Positions 41,044 through 49,852 of a stretch of DNA of 64,000 nt are shown here, piece after piece. The first letter of the stretch is position 1. Every line of letters starts with the position of its first letter. Under the pieces are notes generated by a model that saw only the letters and a list, made by a program, of their open reading frames with translations, made no database searches and was not told where the DNA came from. A program made the translations under genes and the position numbers. The DNA is from Candidatus Zixiibacteriota bacterium (lineage in GTDB: Bacteria; Zixibacteria; MSB-5A5; GN15; FEB-12): positions 248,001 through 312,000 of the forward strand of contig DAOSXA010000001.1 in NCBI GenBank assembly GCA_035380245.1, read 5' to 3'.

Positions 41044-44000
41044 TTACGGAGCTACGATCTCAAATGACGTGTTGGAAGCGTCACTCATCGGCTCAAGACC
41101 GCTCGCCTCGGTGATGCGGATCAAACAAGTATTTGATGCCGCAAGATTCGGGTCATTGCTCGGGTTCAGATCCCAGTTAAAGGTCTTAGTACCCGCCGCA
41201 ATGCTGGAAGCACCGGGGATTATGTAGTAATCGGTCATATTGAGCGTGTACTCAATCTTGACCGCGCTGGTAATCGAGATCTCTTCCCAGGTAATCGTCT
41301 CAGCGTGGTTCAGAGTCCAGGTCTCACCGCCGTTCGGAGAGGTAACGATGATACCGGCAATCTTGAACGGAGCATCGCAGACGTCATTACCGTTATAGGT
41401 CTGATTCTTACCTACGCGGATGGACACTGAATCGGCCGGATTATTAGCCACGGTCCAGGTATAAGAACCTGTGTTCGGGATATCATCCGCGATCAGGGTC
41501 CAGGAGCCGCCGTTGATCGAATAGTGCAGACCGACAGAATCCATCAGAGTACCGATAGTATTCCACGTGATCAAGTAGCTGCCGCCGCTCGACAGGACCT
41601 CACCACCGTTAGGATCGGTCAGGGTCACACCTGAGATAGTGAACGGACCGGCTGTCGTATAGGTGTTGTGCGTGTTCGTGAAGGCACGAATCCAAACGTT
41701 GGCATCGGCTGTGTTCGGGACACTCCAGGTATGGGTGCCGTCATCGGCGGTGTTGGCCACGATCAGAGTCGAGTCGGTCACGAAATTATCGTGCGAGTAG
41801 TACAGATCAATCGTACCCGGTGAACAGACGGTGCTCCACAGGATGTTGTGGGAGGTGCCGCCGCGCCACTCGGTGCCGACCAGCGGAGAATCGAGAACGA
41901 TACCGCTGACACTGAACGGACCTTCGAGGTCGAGTACAACATCGTCCTGGTTCAGAATCCGGACCCAGGCAGAATCATTCGACGGAATGGTGCTGCCAAC
42001 TGACCAGATAAATACACCGTCGTTGGCAACGGTATCGGCCAGGGTTGTCCAAGTAGTGGTGTCGTCGAGCGAGTACTGAAGCACGATCTGCGAGGAAGCC
42101 GGGTTGAAATCCGAAGTCCAGGTGATCACGGTGTCAGCACCACCCGTGATGCAGTCGGCAGCCATCGGGCCAGTAATGTCTACATAGTCGTGAATTACAT
42201 CAATGCCCCAACCGAAATAGTGAATCGGGTGCGAATAACTGAGAGCCCGGATGCCGAGGTAGCAAGTGTAATTCTCACCACGGTCTTCAGGATACCAGGT
42301 GTAGCTGTAGGTACCGGAGCCATCGGTAACGATGGTATCGACAACGCGTATTAAACCACCGGGAGACAACATGTAAAACACTTGGATGCTGTCAAGACCG
42401 GCATAGCTGAACGCGATCGGAATACCGGTCGAGTCAATGCCGCCTTCATCGTAAATAGTGGTAATAGTGTCATAGGTCGAGGAGTCCGGAGCGGTCAGCT
42501 TGAGACCGGCCCAGGTGAACAGGTCGGAGGTCCAGATCCAGCCGCCGCCGGCGGTGGTGTCCTGCAGACCGATCATGGCCGTGGTCGAGAACAGAGTATC
42601 ATCAACGTCGATAGTCTCAGAACCGTCATCTTCAACGTTGAGCAGGGTGTCGAACCAGGTCGTGCCGCCGTCCAGCGACAGGTACATGTCAAAGATATTG
42701 TACAGGCCTTCGGGATCGGTCGAGTTCCAGGTTACCAGGAACTCCTGAGCCATGAAGGTCGAAGTGGTATCGACTGGAGAGGTAATTGTCACCCACGGGT
42801 ACAGATAGATCGTGTCAACAGCCATGTTGTTGCTGTTGTCGTACAGGTTGATAATCATCATATCGCCCGAGGCTGTAGCGCCGGCCGGAACGGTCACAAC
42901 ACCGTAAACGGAGCGCATGTCGTTGCCGAAGGTCCACTCAACGGCTGCGGAAGTCAGCACGAAGTTCGGATCACCACCGGCTTCAATGAAGCTGCACTCG
43001 ATCGCACCGAGATATTCGAACAAGGACATAGCCTTGAGCAGATCAGGACCAATGCCGATGTAGAAGGTTGATGACTCTTCACCACCCGCATTGTCGGCAT
43101 TGCCGACCTGATGGGCCATGAAGACCGGTTCGACTTCATCAGCTATGGTGATACCGGCCGAGAACGGACCGGCGTTGCCCAGCGGATCGACCGCACGGAC
43201 ATAGAAAGTCACCTCGGTAGCGCCGGAGAACGGAGTCTGAACGAGGTCGTCGAAGTACAGGTCAAACTGAGTATTCGAGCCGCTGGTCAGGTCAACCGAA
43301 CCTACCTGACGCTGCAGGTAGCTGTAATCCTGAACACTGTCTTCAACCAGAACAACGTCGGTGTTGTTTATGTTGTCCTTGGCGAAAATCTGATAGTAAT
43401 CAGCGCCCGGAACCGAAGTCCACTGGAAGTAGAACGAAGTGTTGTCCCAGTCGGCAACCCAGTCATCGCCGCCCATCTCGTCATAGTTGATCACGAAATT
43501 GGTCGGAGCGACCATAGCCGGACCGGTATAAACGGTACGGAAAGTCAGCGCGCCGGTGGCAACTTCGGCATCCGTAACATAATCGTTACGCAGAGTCGAA
43601 TAGATTTCGAAATCGAGGCTGTAGCGATGATCGGATTCCAGAATCTGGGTCGGAGTAATCGTTACAGTCTGGGTGCCGTCGCCGGAAGACGCGAAGTTGA
43701 CCAGGCGGTTGCCGCCGTCGATGTCGCGCAGCTCGATGAAGCCTTCGGACAGATCGACGTTCATATCGAAGGTCAAAGTGATCGCCGTGGCAAGAGGAAT
43801 CTGCGTGAAGTCATCGGTGCCGTCGGTGGCGCCGTAGTCATCGAGGTTGGTGGTCACGAACCGCATACCCTGCTGGGTGTACAGAGTATCCATGAACTCA
43901 CCACCGTACAGCTCGAGTCCGTTCAAACCGTAACCGTACAGCTTAATGATGTATCTCTGATCGGGAACCAGGTCGAGAGCCGGATTGATGGTCAGAGTAC

Positions 44001-45129
44001 GGTAAGTGTTGGCCCAGGTATAGCCAAAGTCGAACGGCAGATCGAAGTCGAACATAACCGAATCCATCGACTTGGAGAAGGTGAGAACCAGGTTCTCATC
44101 AACCAGGAAACCAGGCTGTTCGAAGTTATAAGTCAGAATAGCCGGTTTGTTGGTAGCAACCGGTTCGTCACCACTGCCGGCCAGCGGTACAAACAGATTC
44201 GGCAAAGTGGTAGTACCCGGATTCATGATGAAATTGTAGACGCAATAAGCATAAGCCGAATCATTCAGGGTGAACGGCATAATCAGCAATCTTACGCCGG
44301 TCCACGGAGAACCGGAAGCCATATCGGGCGTTCCATCTTTCTTCGCACCGGAATCATAGAACCAGTTATCGATGACCAGCGGCACGTTGTTAAAGGTGAA
44401 AACACCGTTGGCATCGGTGGTGGCGTTGTACTTGTTAACCTGGAAGCGAGCGTCACTGTAATAGTAATAGGAATCTTCGTAGTAGTAGCCGAGCAAAGTG
44501 CTGTAGTCAAGTACCACATCCACTCCGGCAGCCAGACCGACAGCCGGATCGAAGTCGTCCTGAGCCATGATCGGGGCATCCTTACCGGCAGCAGCAGGCA
44601 TATCGGGCATAGCGGTATAGATCGTACCGGTCACGGTAGCAGTCATCGGATACAACTGGACGTTCATCGTCTCCATGTACTCTTCGTCGCCGGCCGCCTC
44701 GTCGGAGGTGCTGCCGCGGATCTCTTCGATCGTCGGGATGTACACGGTGGCGTTAATGATCGTGTAACCGGTCAGGGTGAAGGTCAGTTCGTAATAACCG
44801 GAAGAAAGCGAGTCATCGATCAGGTAATAACCGGCAGCGTTGGTAGCGTAGGTGAAGGACTGATCGTTCTTCGTCCAGGTAACCGTCACACCGGACAACA
44901 CGGAATTGTCATAGGTGCTGGTTACGATACCCTGTACCGAACCAATAACTTCGTCGTCGGCTTCGATATTGACGATCGTGTCGTTATTGTTGTTGTTTGT
45001 CGTGTCGTTAGTGTTGTCCGGCACCGTGATATTGGTGGTGTCGTCCCCACAACCGCTAACGAAGTACACGGCCATGATGCTGGTCACAAGTATTGCGAAC
45101 AGCAACAGAAACTTTGTGTTTCTTCTCAT
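41044..45129 (-). CDS. Large surface lipoprotein with Ig-like modules
   Basis: 1361 residues. Lipoprotein signal: hydrophobic FLLLFAILVTSIMAVYF then lipobox VSGC with the lipidated Cys near residue 28. It is followed by an Asn/Thr/Asp-rich linker (NDTTNNNNNDT). Residues about 65-150 form a carboxypeptidase-regulatory-like domain (VQGIVTSTYDNSVLSGVTVT). Two Big_5-type Ig-like units follow (LVLTFSKSMDSV; ITLTFDMNVDLSEG). The last third holds repeated about 90-residue beta modules, each with a W-(S/N/E)-T or ITW motif (GGEVLSSGGSYLITWNTI, GGETWTLNHAETITWEE). ATG 45129 gives the signal peptide; a longer frame to 45183 is not needed. Probably outer-membrane or surface structural or adhesive; ligand unknown. 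Confidence 0.8.
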   Translation of the reverse strand: MRRNTKFLLLFAILVTSIMAVYFVSGCGDDTTNITVPDNTNDTTNNNNNDTIVNIEADDEVIGSVQGIVTSTYDNSVLSGVTVTWTKNDQSFTYATNAAGYYLIDDSLSSGYYELTFTLTGYTIINATVYIPTIEEIRGSTSDEAAGDEEYMETMNVQLYPMTATVTGTIYTAMPDMPAAAGKDAPIMAQDDFDPAVGLAAGVDVVLDYSTLLGYYYEDSYYYYSDARFQVNKYNATTDANGVFTFNNVPLVIDNWFYDSGAKKDGTPDMASGSPWTGVRLLIMPFTLNDSAYAYCVYNFIMNPGTTTLPNLFVPLAGSGDEPVATNKPAILTYNFEQPGFLVDENLVLTFSKSMDSVMFDFDLPFDFGYTWANTYRTLTINPALDLVPDQRYIIKLYGYGLNGLELYGGEFMDTLYTQQGMRFVTTNLDDYGATDGTDDFTQIPLATAITLTFDMNVDLSEGFIELRDIDGGNRLVNFASSGDGTQTVTITPTQILESDHRYSLDFEIYSTLRNDYVTDAEVATGALTFRTVYTGPAMVAPTNFVINYDEMGGDDWVADWDNTSFYFQWTSVPGADYYQIFAKDNINNTDVVLVEDSVQDYSYLQRQVGSVDLTSGSNTQFDLYFDDLVQTPFSGATEVTFYVRAVDPLGNAGPFSAGITIADEVEPVFMAHQVGNADNAGGEESSTFYIGIGPDLLKAMSLFEYLGAIECSFIEAGGDPNFVLTSAAVEWTFGNDMRSVYGVVTVPAGATASGDMMIINLYDNSNNMAVDTIYLYPWVTITSPVDTTSTFMAQEFLVTWNSTDPEGLYNIFDMYLSLDGGTTWFDTLLNVEDDGSETIDVDDTLFSTTAMIGLQDTTAGGGWIWTSDLFTWAGLKLTAPDSSTYDTITTIYDEGGIDSTGIPIAFSYAGLDSIQVFYMLSPGGLIRVVDTIVTDGSGTYSYTWYPEDRGENYTCYLGIRALSYSHPIHYFGWGIDVIHDYVDITGPMAADCITGGADTVITWTSDFNPASSQIVLQYSLDDTTTWTTLADTVANDGVFIWSVGSTIPSNDSAWVRILNQDDVVLDLEGPFSVSGIVLDSPLVGTEWRGGTSHNILWSTVCSPGTIDLYYSHDNFVTDSTLIVANTADDGTHTWSVPNTADANVWIRAFTNTHNTYTTAGPFTISGVTLTDPNGGEVLSSGGSYLITWNTIGTLMDSVGLHYSINGGSWTLIADDIPNTGSYTWTVANNPADSVSIRVGKNQTYNGNDVCDAPFKIAGIIVTSPNGGETWTLNHAETITWEEISITSAVKIEYTLNMTDYYIIPGASSIAAGTKTFNWDLNPSNDPNLAASNTCLIRITEASGLEPMSDASNTSFEIVAP

Positions 45130-45313
45130 TCCATTTACTCCTTTAAGAAACCTGTTTGATTTCGTAATTCTCTCACAATCCATTGATAGGAAGTTGTTCC
45201 GTCAACTTCAAAACTCTTCCCCCGGGATTCAAGCGACGAACATGCTAAGGCCACCATGTCCCGGCTTTCTTTCAAGAAAACCTCCTTTGCTTGTTCTAAC
45301 CTCGTATTCGTAT

Positions 45314-45342
45314 TCTATATATTTCTTATCAATCTTTGTCAA
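45314..45342 (-). promoter_or_regulatory. Sigma-70 promoter for the large lipoprotein gene
   Basis: On the minus strand, TTGACA (45337-45342), 17-bp spacer, TATAGA (45314-45319). Predicted transcript start near 45307, leaving a leader of about 180 bases. Confidence 0.65.
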
Positions 45343-45792
45343 CGTTACCTTCCGCCTACTATCGGCTAAATGATGTAAACCATTATGCCGTAAAACCTTC
45401 TAATTGGCGGAAGACACCAAAATCGGAGTTAAACATATTTGAACTGAAAAACCGTGTCAAGGATAAAAAAGTCGGAAAAACGACACGTTTGAGGGCTGTT
45501 ATCCTCCTCCTGGCCTTGCCCGCCATCACTTTAACCAACCTCGACATGTCTTCTGCATGAATGGTTGGAAGGTTCAATGCTAAGCTATGACTATAACTTC
45601 CTGATACAGTAAAAGCAAGCAAAATCACCCTCACAGGGTAGCCCTAACAGATTGTATCCTATTCTCTTTACCTTTTGATTCATATCGGCTTAACTGTGCG
45701 AAAATTTAGCAATTTTCAGAAGAATACCTTAAAAGTTAATTATATGATGTTGTCTCGGGAGACTTGTCCCTTGAAACAACCTTTCCACCCGT
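45343..45792. other. Intergenic region with a two-tier hairpin, no convincing gene
   Basis: About 450 AT-rich bases between two divergent promoters. A hairpin with outer arms CCAACC (45535-45540) / GGTTGG (45563-45568) and inner CATG / CATG lies at 45535-45568; a looser pair CGTGTC / GACACG spans about 45453-45488. Short frames on both strands (about 74-83 codons) lack ribosome sites and look spurious. Confidence 0.4.
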
Positions 45793-45821
45793 TTGACATA
45801 CTTCCGCTACAGGGTTATATT
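45793..45821 (+). promoter_or_regulatory. Sigma-70 promoter for the DUF362 gene
   Basis: TTGACA (45793-45798), 17-bp spacer, TATATT (45816-45821). The predicted transcript start near 45828 is about 39 bases before the ATG. It is close to consensus. Confidence 0.7.
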
Positions 45822-45866
45822 CGCCCTCGTTCTATATGAATTTAACCGTATCGAAAATGGGAACTC

Positions 45867-46958
45867 ATGAGTAAAGCCACCGTCGCCGTCCTCAGAACCG
45901 ACTCAACCCGAGTCGTGGAAGACTACCGTAAACTCCTCGAGTTGATCGATTATCAAAACATCATCGATAAAAGCCAGGACACCCTGATCAAATTGAATCT
46001 CTCCTGGACTAAATACTTCCCGGCCTGTTCTTCACAACCCTGGCAGGTCGAGGGGCTGGTCCGGACAATGGTCGAGGACGGCTATGAAAAGGATAAACTC
46101 ATCCCGGTTGAAAACAAGACCGTAGTAACCAATCCGATCAAAGGCGCTCACAACAATCTCTGGATGCCGATCCTCAAAAAATACGGTCTGGGCTTTACCC
46201 CGCTGCCGGGGGTGGAATGGATCGTTTATAATTTCAAATCGGAACTGCTCAAGCTCAACGAGATTTTCCCCGAGGGCATCCAGATTCCCAAGATGTACGT
46301 CGGTAAACAGATTATCCATCTGCCGACGGTCAAGACACACGGCCATTCGACCACTACCGGCTCGATCAAGAACTCTTTCGGCGGTCTCCTGCGCGAGGTG
46401 CGCCATTACGCTCATAAATACATGCACGAGGTGCTGGTCGACCTGATGCTGATGCAGAAGGAACTTCATCCGAACATCCTGGCGGTGATGGACGGCACCG
46501 TGGCAGGCGACGGGGCCGGTCCGAGAACAATGATTCCACACAGCAAGAATCTGATTCTGGCCTCTTCCGATTCGGTGGCGATCGACGCCGTGGCGGCGCG
46601 ACTCATGGGTTTCGATCCGATGAGTATTCCCTATCTCCGCATGTGCCACGAGCGCGGTCTCGGCTGCGCCGAATACAAGGATATGGAGATCAAGGGGGAA
46701 GATATCGACGAGATTAACTTCCATTTCCATACCAAGAAGTCGTTCGTTATCTGGGGGGATCAGATGCTTCGAAAGGGACCGCTGCGGTTCCTAGAGAAGA
46801 TTGCGCTGCACTCACCGTTAGTGGTCTGGGCGCCGGCGGCATCCAATATCTACCACGACTGGCTCTGGTACCCGACAGTCGGGAAATCCATCATCCGCAA
46901 GTTTTCCGAGACCGAATGGGGTCGCCTGTTCGACAAATACAAACGCGGCGAAGCCTGA
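45867..46958 (+). CDS. DUF362 domain-containing protein
   Basis: 363 residues. DUF362 pattern: LIKLNLSWTKYFPACSSQPW, later IHLPTVKTHGHSTTTGSIKN with SFGGLL, then AVMDGTVAGDGAGPRTMIPH and SDSVAIDAVAARLMGFDP. Members are often linked to iron-sulfur or metal proteins, and some carry a ferredoxin domain; here no CxxCxxC cluster is visible, so this is the short form. Function unknown. It has its own near-consensus promoter and is followed by the repeat-rich gap. Confidence 0.82.
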   Translation: MSKATVAVLRTDSTRVVEDYRKLLELIDYQNIIDKSQDTLIKLNLSWTKYFPACSSQPWQVEGLVRTMVEDGYEKDKLIPVENKTVVTNPIKGAHNNLWMPILKKYGLGFTPLPGVEWIVYNFKSELLKLNEIFPEGIQIPKMYVGKQIIHLPTVKTHGHSTTTGSIKNSFGGLLREVRHYAHKYMHEVLVDLMLMQKELHPNILAVMDGTVAGDGAGPRTMIPHSKNLILASSDSVAIDAVAARLMGFDPMSIPYLRMCHERGLGCAEYKDMEIKGEDIDEINFHFHTKKSFVIWGDQMLRKGPLRFLEKIALHSPLVVWAPAASNIYHDWLWYPTVGKSIIRKFSETEWGRLFDKYKRGEA

Positions 46959-46990
46959 CCCTGCACTGCGATAGCGACAGAAACTCGCTA

Positions 46991-47311
46991 GTGGCCTACC
47001 CGTCCACGGGCAGGATTAGAAATCATACCGACAACACCATTTCGTGGGCGGCAGACGTCTCGTCTGCCCCGGGGAATGTCTTGCCGGCGAAGGCCGGCAT
47101 CCAGAGATGAGAAAGGGCGCAACGCGCTCGCGTATCGCCTTCCCCGATCTACTTCTTCGTGGGCGGCAGACGTCTCGTCTGCCCCTGTTTCTGCAACTTC
47201 TAATTAACCCGTAGCGCGGGTCCGTCTTCGAACCCGCGTGTTCGCAGGTAATGGTGGTCCGGTGGCCCACCCGTCCACGGGCAGGATTAGAAATCATACC
47301 GACAACACCAT
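46991..47311. repeat. 50-bp direct repeat with intervening palindromes
   Basis: 46991-47040 and 47262-47311 match at 49 of 50 positions; the only difference is T versus C at the seventh base. Each begins with part of family A (GTGGCC(T/C)ACCCGTCCACGG) and continues CAGGATTAGAAATCATACCG. Between them lie family B copies 2 and 3 (47044-47070, 47159-47185), a 7-bp palindrome TGCCGGC-GAAG-GCCGGCA (47082-47099) of the type widespread in bacterial genomes, and a hairpin CGCGGGT/ACCCGCG (47215-47238). Confidence 0.75.
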
Positions 47312-47427
47312 GGCATGTCTCGGAGAGACATACCCTACTGTCGACCCTGGCGCTCCCCCCCTCGGGGAATGTTGAAAAAGTCCTACGCTCGGACATTCGC
47401 ACAAATCACGTCAGTAATGCGAGCAAC

Positions 47428-47520
47428 ACAAGGCCGCCCGCTACGCGAGGGTTAGGGCTCTTTAACACGTAGCGGCGGGGCTTGTCTCCGCCACGATGGA
47501 GGTTTGTCAACACTACCCTC
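47428..47520. repeat. Composite intergenic repeat, inverted relative of 39670-39820
   Basis: 47465-47492 is an exact 28-bp inverted copy of 39730-39757. CCGCCCGCTACGCGAG at about 47428-47443 also resembles the first block of the leaders at 11440 and 49746. The 700-base gap 46959-47654 has no credible gene. Confidence 0.65.
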
Positions 47521-47594
47521 GGGTGGGAAGGTTCAGGCTACAAACCGGCCACACAGGTGACACAATTGACCTCCGCGTCATTGTCAGACATTGA

Positions 47595-47622
47595 AAAAAA
47601 GAGGCCAACGAGGTTGTCGGCC
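47595..47622 (-). terminator. Possible terminator of the AI-2E family gene
   Basis: On the minus strand, an imperfect stem (GTTG/CAAC plus GGC/GCC with a bulge) is followed by TCTTTTTTT. It lies 33 bases after the stop codon. Confidence 0.45.
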
Positions 47623-47654
47623 CTTCACGAAATCAACCTATACCCGGCGGGTTA

Positions 47655-48737
47655 TTATAAATCTGGTGATTCTCTTTCGGGATTGAGACGGAAATCCAAA
47701 ATGTGCAGAAGAGTCATAAAGACCGCTGCGATCAGCGGACCGACCACCAGCCCCAGGATACCGAACAGGCTGATCCCGCCCATGATGGCGAAGAACAACA
47801 GCAGCGGATGAATCTGGGCTCCCTTGGATATCAACAAGGGCCGGACGACATTGTCGATCTGGCTAATGATGACTCCGCCCACCGCCAGCACCACGATCCC
47901 CTTGATCCATGATCCGCCGAGGATCAGGATTATCCCGGCCGGGATATAAACAATCGATGCCCCGACGAAAGGAATGATAGCCAGAAAGGCCATCAGCGCT
48001 CCCCAGAAGACGGGTGAACCGATGCCGACCGCGGCGAAAAGCACCCCGCCGATGAATCCCTGGAGCAGGGCAACCATCGTCCCGCCGAACATCGTGGCAT
48101 GAGTAATACTATGTAACTGGGCAAAGATCGACTCCACCTGATCCGCATCCGAAAGGGGAATCAAGCGTTTTACCTTGGCCACCAGGCGTTCGCCGTCGAT
48201 GAAGAAATAGTACATCGTGAACAGCGTCAAGATGAAATAGAACACCGCCTTGGTGCCGTTGGTTACCAGCCAACTGGTTTGATTGAGCACCACTCCGGAA
48301 ACACGATTGATGGCATCCTTGGCGATTTGATCGAGATTGATCTGGGAGATATCGTAGTATTTGGCCAGTTTCAGCTTGACCGTCTCGATCCAGGGGACAT
48401 TGAACGACAGGAGGCTGTCCAGCTCTCCATTTTTATACATCTCGTTGACCTTGGCCACAGCCGCGGTTACCTCGTTAACCAGGGCGACGAACAGGTAGGC
48501 GATCGGGCCGATTATAACCAGCACCACGATCACGATAACAACCACCGAAGCGAGCCATTTCGGAACATGAAAGAATTTGTTCCGGCAGATACGAGTGTAA
48601 AGCGGATAGAAAATGATCGTCAGAACCGCTCCCCAGCAGAGCGGCGCGAAGAACGGCGCCATGATCAGATAGAACAAATAGAAGAAGGCTGCCGTAAAAA
48701 TCAGAAATAAAGCTGCTTTGAGATACTCACTTTTCAT
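47655..48737 (-). CDS. AI-2E family transporter (PF01594 permease)
   Basis: 360-residue membrane protein of the AI-2E/PerM superfamily: paired N-terminal helices (ALFLIFTAAFFYLFYLIMAP, then FFAPLCWGAVLTIIFYPLY), a cytoplasmic or periplasmic middle part (about 95-165), and a C-terminal bundle with GALMAFLAIIPFVGASIVYI, GGVIISQIDNVVRPLLI and FGILGLVVGPLIAAV. Members transport autoinducer-2 or ions, or act as Na+/H+ antiporters; the substrate here is unknown. It is separated from the small basic-protein gene by a long gap. Confidence 0.88.
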   Translation of the reverse strand: MKSEYLKAALFLIFTAAFFYLFYLIMAPFFAPLCWGAVLTIIFYPLYTRICRNKFFHVPKWLASVVVIVIVVLVIIGPIAYLFVALVNEVTAAVAKVNEMYKNGELDSLLSFNVPWIETVKLKLAKYYDISQINLDQIAKDAINRVSGVVLNQTSWLVTNGTKAVFYFILTLFTMYYFFIDGERLVAKVKRLIPLSDADQVESIFAQLHSITHATMFGGTMVALLQGFIGGVLFAAVGIGSPVFWGALMAFLAIIPFVGASIVYIPAGIILILGGSWIKGIVVLAVGGVIISQIDNVVRPLLISKGAQIHPLLLFFAIMGGISLFGILGLVVGPLIAAVFMTLLHILDFRLNPERESPDL

Positions 48738-49180
48738 CTTCTCTCCTGACCCGATTTCAACCTAATCCGCCCCTCAACGTCTGGCAACTAACATTTTGGA
48801 ATGGATTTTTAGCACGATCGGTTTCGATCGACAATCCGTAAAGAGATTTGTCGTTGCGACCGCAATCCCGCTCGCAGAGCGGTTTCCTGCTCTATGTTAT
48901 AGGTTTTCTCCCCCACCGGATGTTTCAAAACGACAGGTTGACGCCGTATCCTGAGAATGATTTAAACGGCTGTAATGAATTCTGAGGAACTTTTCAGGGC
49001 AGCGACAAAAGATGGACCTGACCGGTCCGAGGGGGAATGATCCATGCAAAAAGTTAATCAGTTGGCGTTAAGGATTTTATCTCACAGCCGATGCTAATGC
49101 TATAGAAAAAGCAAACTGCGAATGCCGTCATTCAAACAATGTGTGTTCGCATACCTTAACGCTTCAAACAAGGAGTTATT
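48738..49180. other. Long intergenic region upstream of the SANT-like gene
   Basis: About 440 bases with no credible gene. Small hairpins are visible: CCGCTC-GCA-GAGCGG (48868-48882) and GGACC-TGACC-GGTCC (49014-49028). It must contain promoters for both flanking genes, but I could not choose one with confidence. AAGGAG lies about seven bases before the ATG at 49181. Confidence 0.45.
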
Positions 49181-49561
49181 ATGGCTACGCGTAAACCACA
49201 GAGAAAGACCCGTCGTGCGGTTACCCCGCGCAAGACCCGTCGTGTGGCTCGTCCGTGGACCAGAGAAGAAATCGCGTTCATGCGGAAATACTACCGCAAG
49301 TACGAAACCACCTGGTGTGCCCGCCAGCTCGGCCGCACGGTCTACTCTGTGCGCTACAAGGCTGTGGATCTGAACATCCAGAAGGCTAGCCCGTCAGTGT
49401 GGCGCGGCAATCGTGGCCCGGCCAATGCCTTCCGTAAGCCGGTCACCCGCCAGACCACTACCAACCGCAAGGTCGCGAAGCGTCAGCAGCAGAACAAGCG
49501 CACCTACCGCGCCAGCAACGTTCGTCGTACGAATCGTCGTTCGAACCGTCGCCAGCAGTAG
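49181..49561 (+). CDS. Small basic SANT/Myb-like putative DNA-binding protein
   Basis: 126 residues. N-terminal 25 residues are Arg/Lys-rich (RKPQRKTRRAVTPRKTRR). Residues about 26-66 resemble a SANT/Myb helix-turn-helix: W26-T-R-E-E start, Y-Y-R-K-Y helix, W45-C-A-R-Q-L-G-R-T turn, and the recognition helix VYSVRYKAVDLNI. The C-terminal 60 residues are again Arg/Asn/Gln/Lys-rich (RRTNRRSNRRQQ). There is no acidic patch. The make-up fits a nucleoid-associated protein or abundant DNA-binding regulator. It has an AAGGAG ribosome site and a very strong terminator and is monocistronic, which suggests high expression. I do not recognise an assigned family. Confidence 0.75.
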   Translation: MATRKPQRKTRRAVTPRKTRRVARPWTREEIAFMRKYYRKYETTWCARQLGRTVYSVRYKAVDLNIQKASPSVWRGNRGPANAFRKPVTRQTTTNRKVAKRQQQNKRTYRASNVRRTNRRSNRRQQ

Positions 49562-49593
49562 GCCTTGCCACGTAATTGGAATTTACTCTTCTT

Positions 49594-49631
49594 AAAGGTC
49601 CGCCCTCTCCCCGAGAGCGGACCTTTTCTTT
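49594..49631 (+). terminator. Strong terminator of the SANT-like gene
   Basis: 10-bp perfect stem AAAGGTCCGC / GCGGACCTTT (49594-49603, 49617-49626) with further pairing TCTC/GAGA inside it, ending TTTTCTTTT. Confidence 0.92.
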
Positions 49632-49745
49632 TGCACTTTTTCCGTTTTTGCCTGTTATATTCTCTCAAACAATCGCGCTTGTTGAAACAGCCTGACGACC
49701 GGACGGCGTCGGAGACACAACCGTCGCCGGGGCGATACGAGTTCA

Positions 49746-49852
49746 CCCGCTACGCGAGGTCGAGATCCCCGGTTGCACAGTCGGGAACTTGACTCTCCGG
49801 CAACATGCCGTCTCGTAAGACTGATCAACAGGCTTAACGACAGGAGAGAATT
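49746..49852 (+). promoter_or_regulatory. Leader of the cupin gene with a motif shared by the GGGPS leader
   Basis: CCCGCTACGCGAG (49746-49758), CAGTCGGGA (49778-49786) and TGA three bases later stand at the same spacing as in 11440-11567. Possible stems are GTTGC/GCAAC (49772-49776 with 49800-49804) enclosing AGTC/GACT. The ribosome site CAGGAGAG precedes ATG 49853. Confidence 0.35.

Noticed and set aside
43111..45159. 682-codon open frame on the plus strand
   Set aside because: It is fully antisense to the large lipoprotein, has no ribosome site and no recognisable domain. It arises from the codon bias of the lipoprotein gene.
45336..45634. 74-codon plus and 83-codon minus frames in the lipoprotein/DUF362 gap
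   Set aside because: No ribosome sites, no recognisable motif, and the plus frame begins within the lipoprotein promoter.
46916..47110. 64-codon frame ending in LPAKAGIQR
   Set aside because: A well-known spurious translation of a widespread short palindrome (TGCCGGC...GCCGGCA), not a protein.
46991..47311. CRISPR-like impression from closely spaced repeats
   Set aside because: Repeats differ in type and length, spacers are not uniform, and no cas genes are present.
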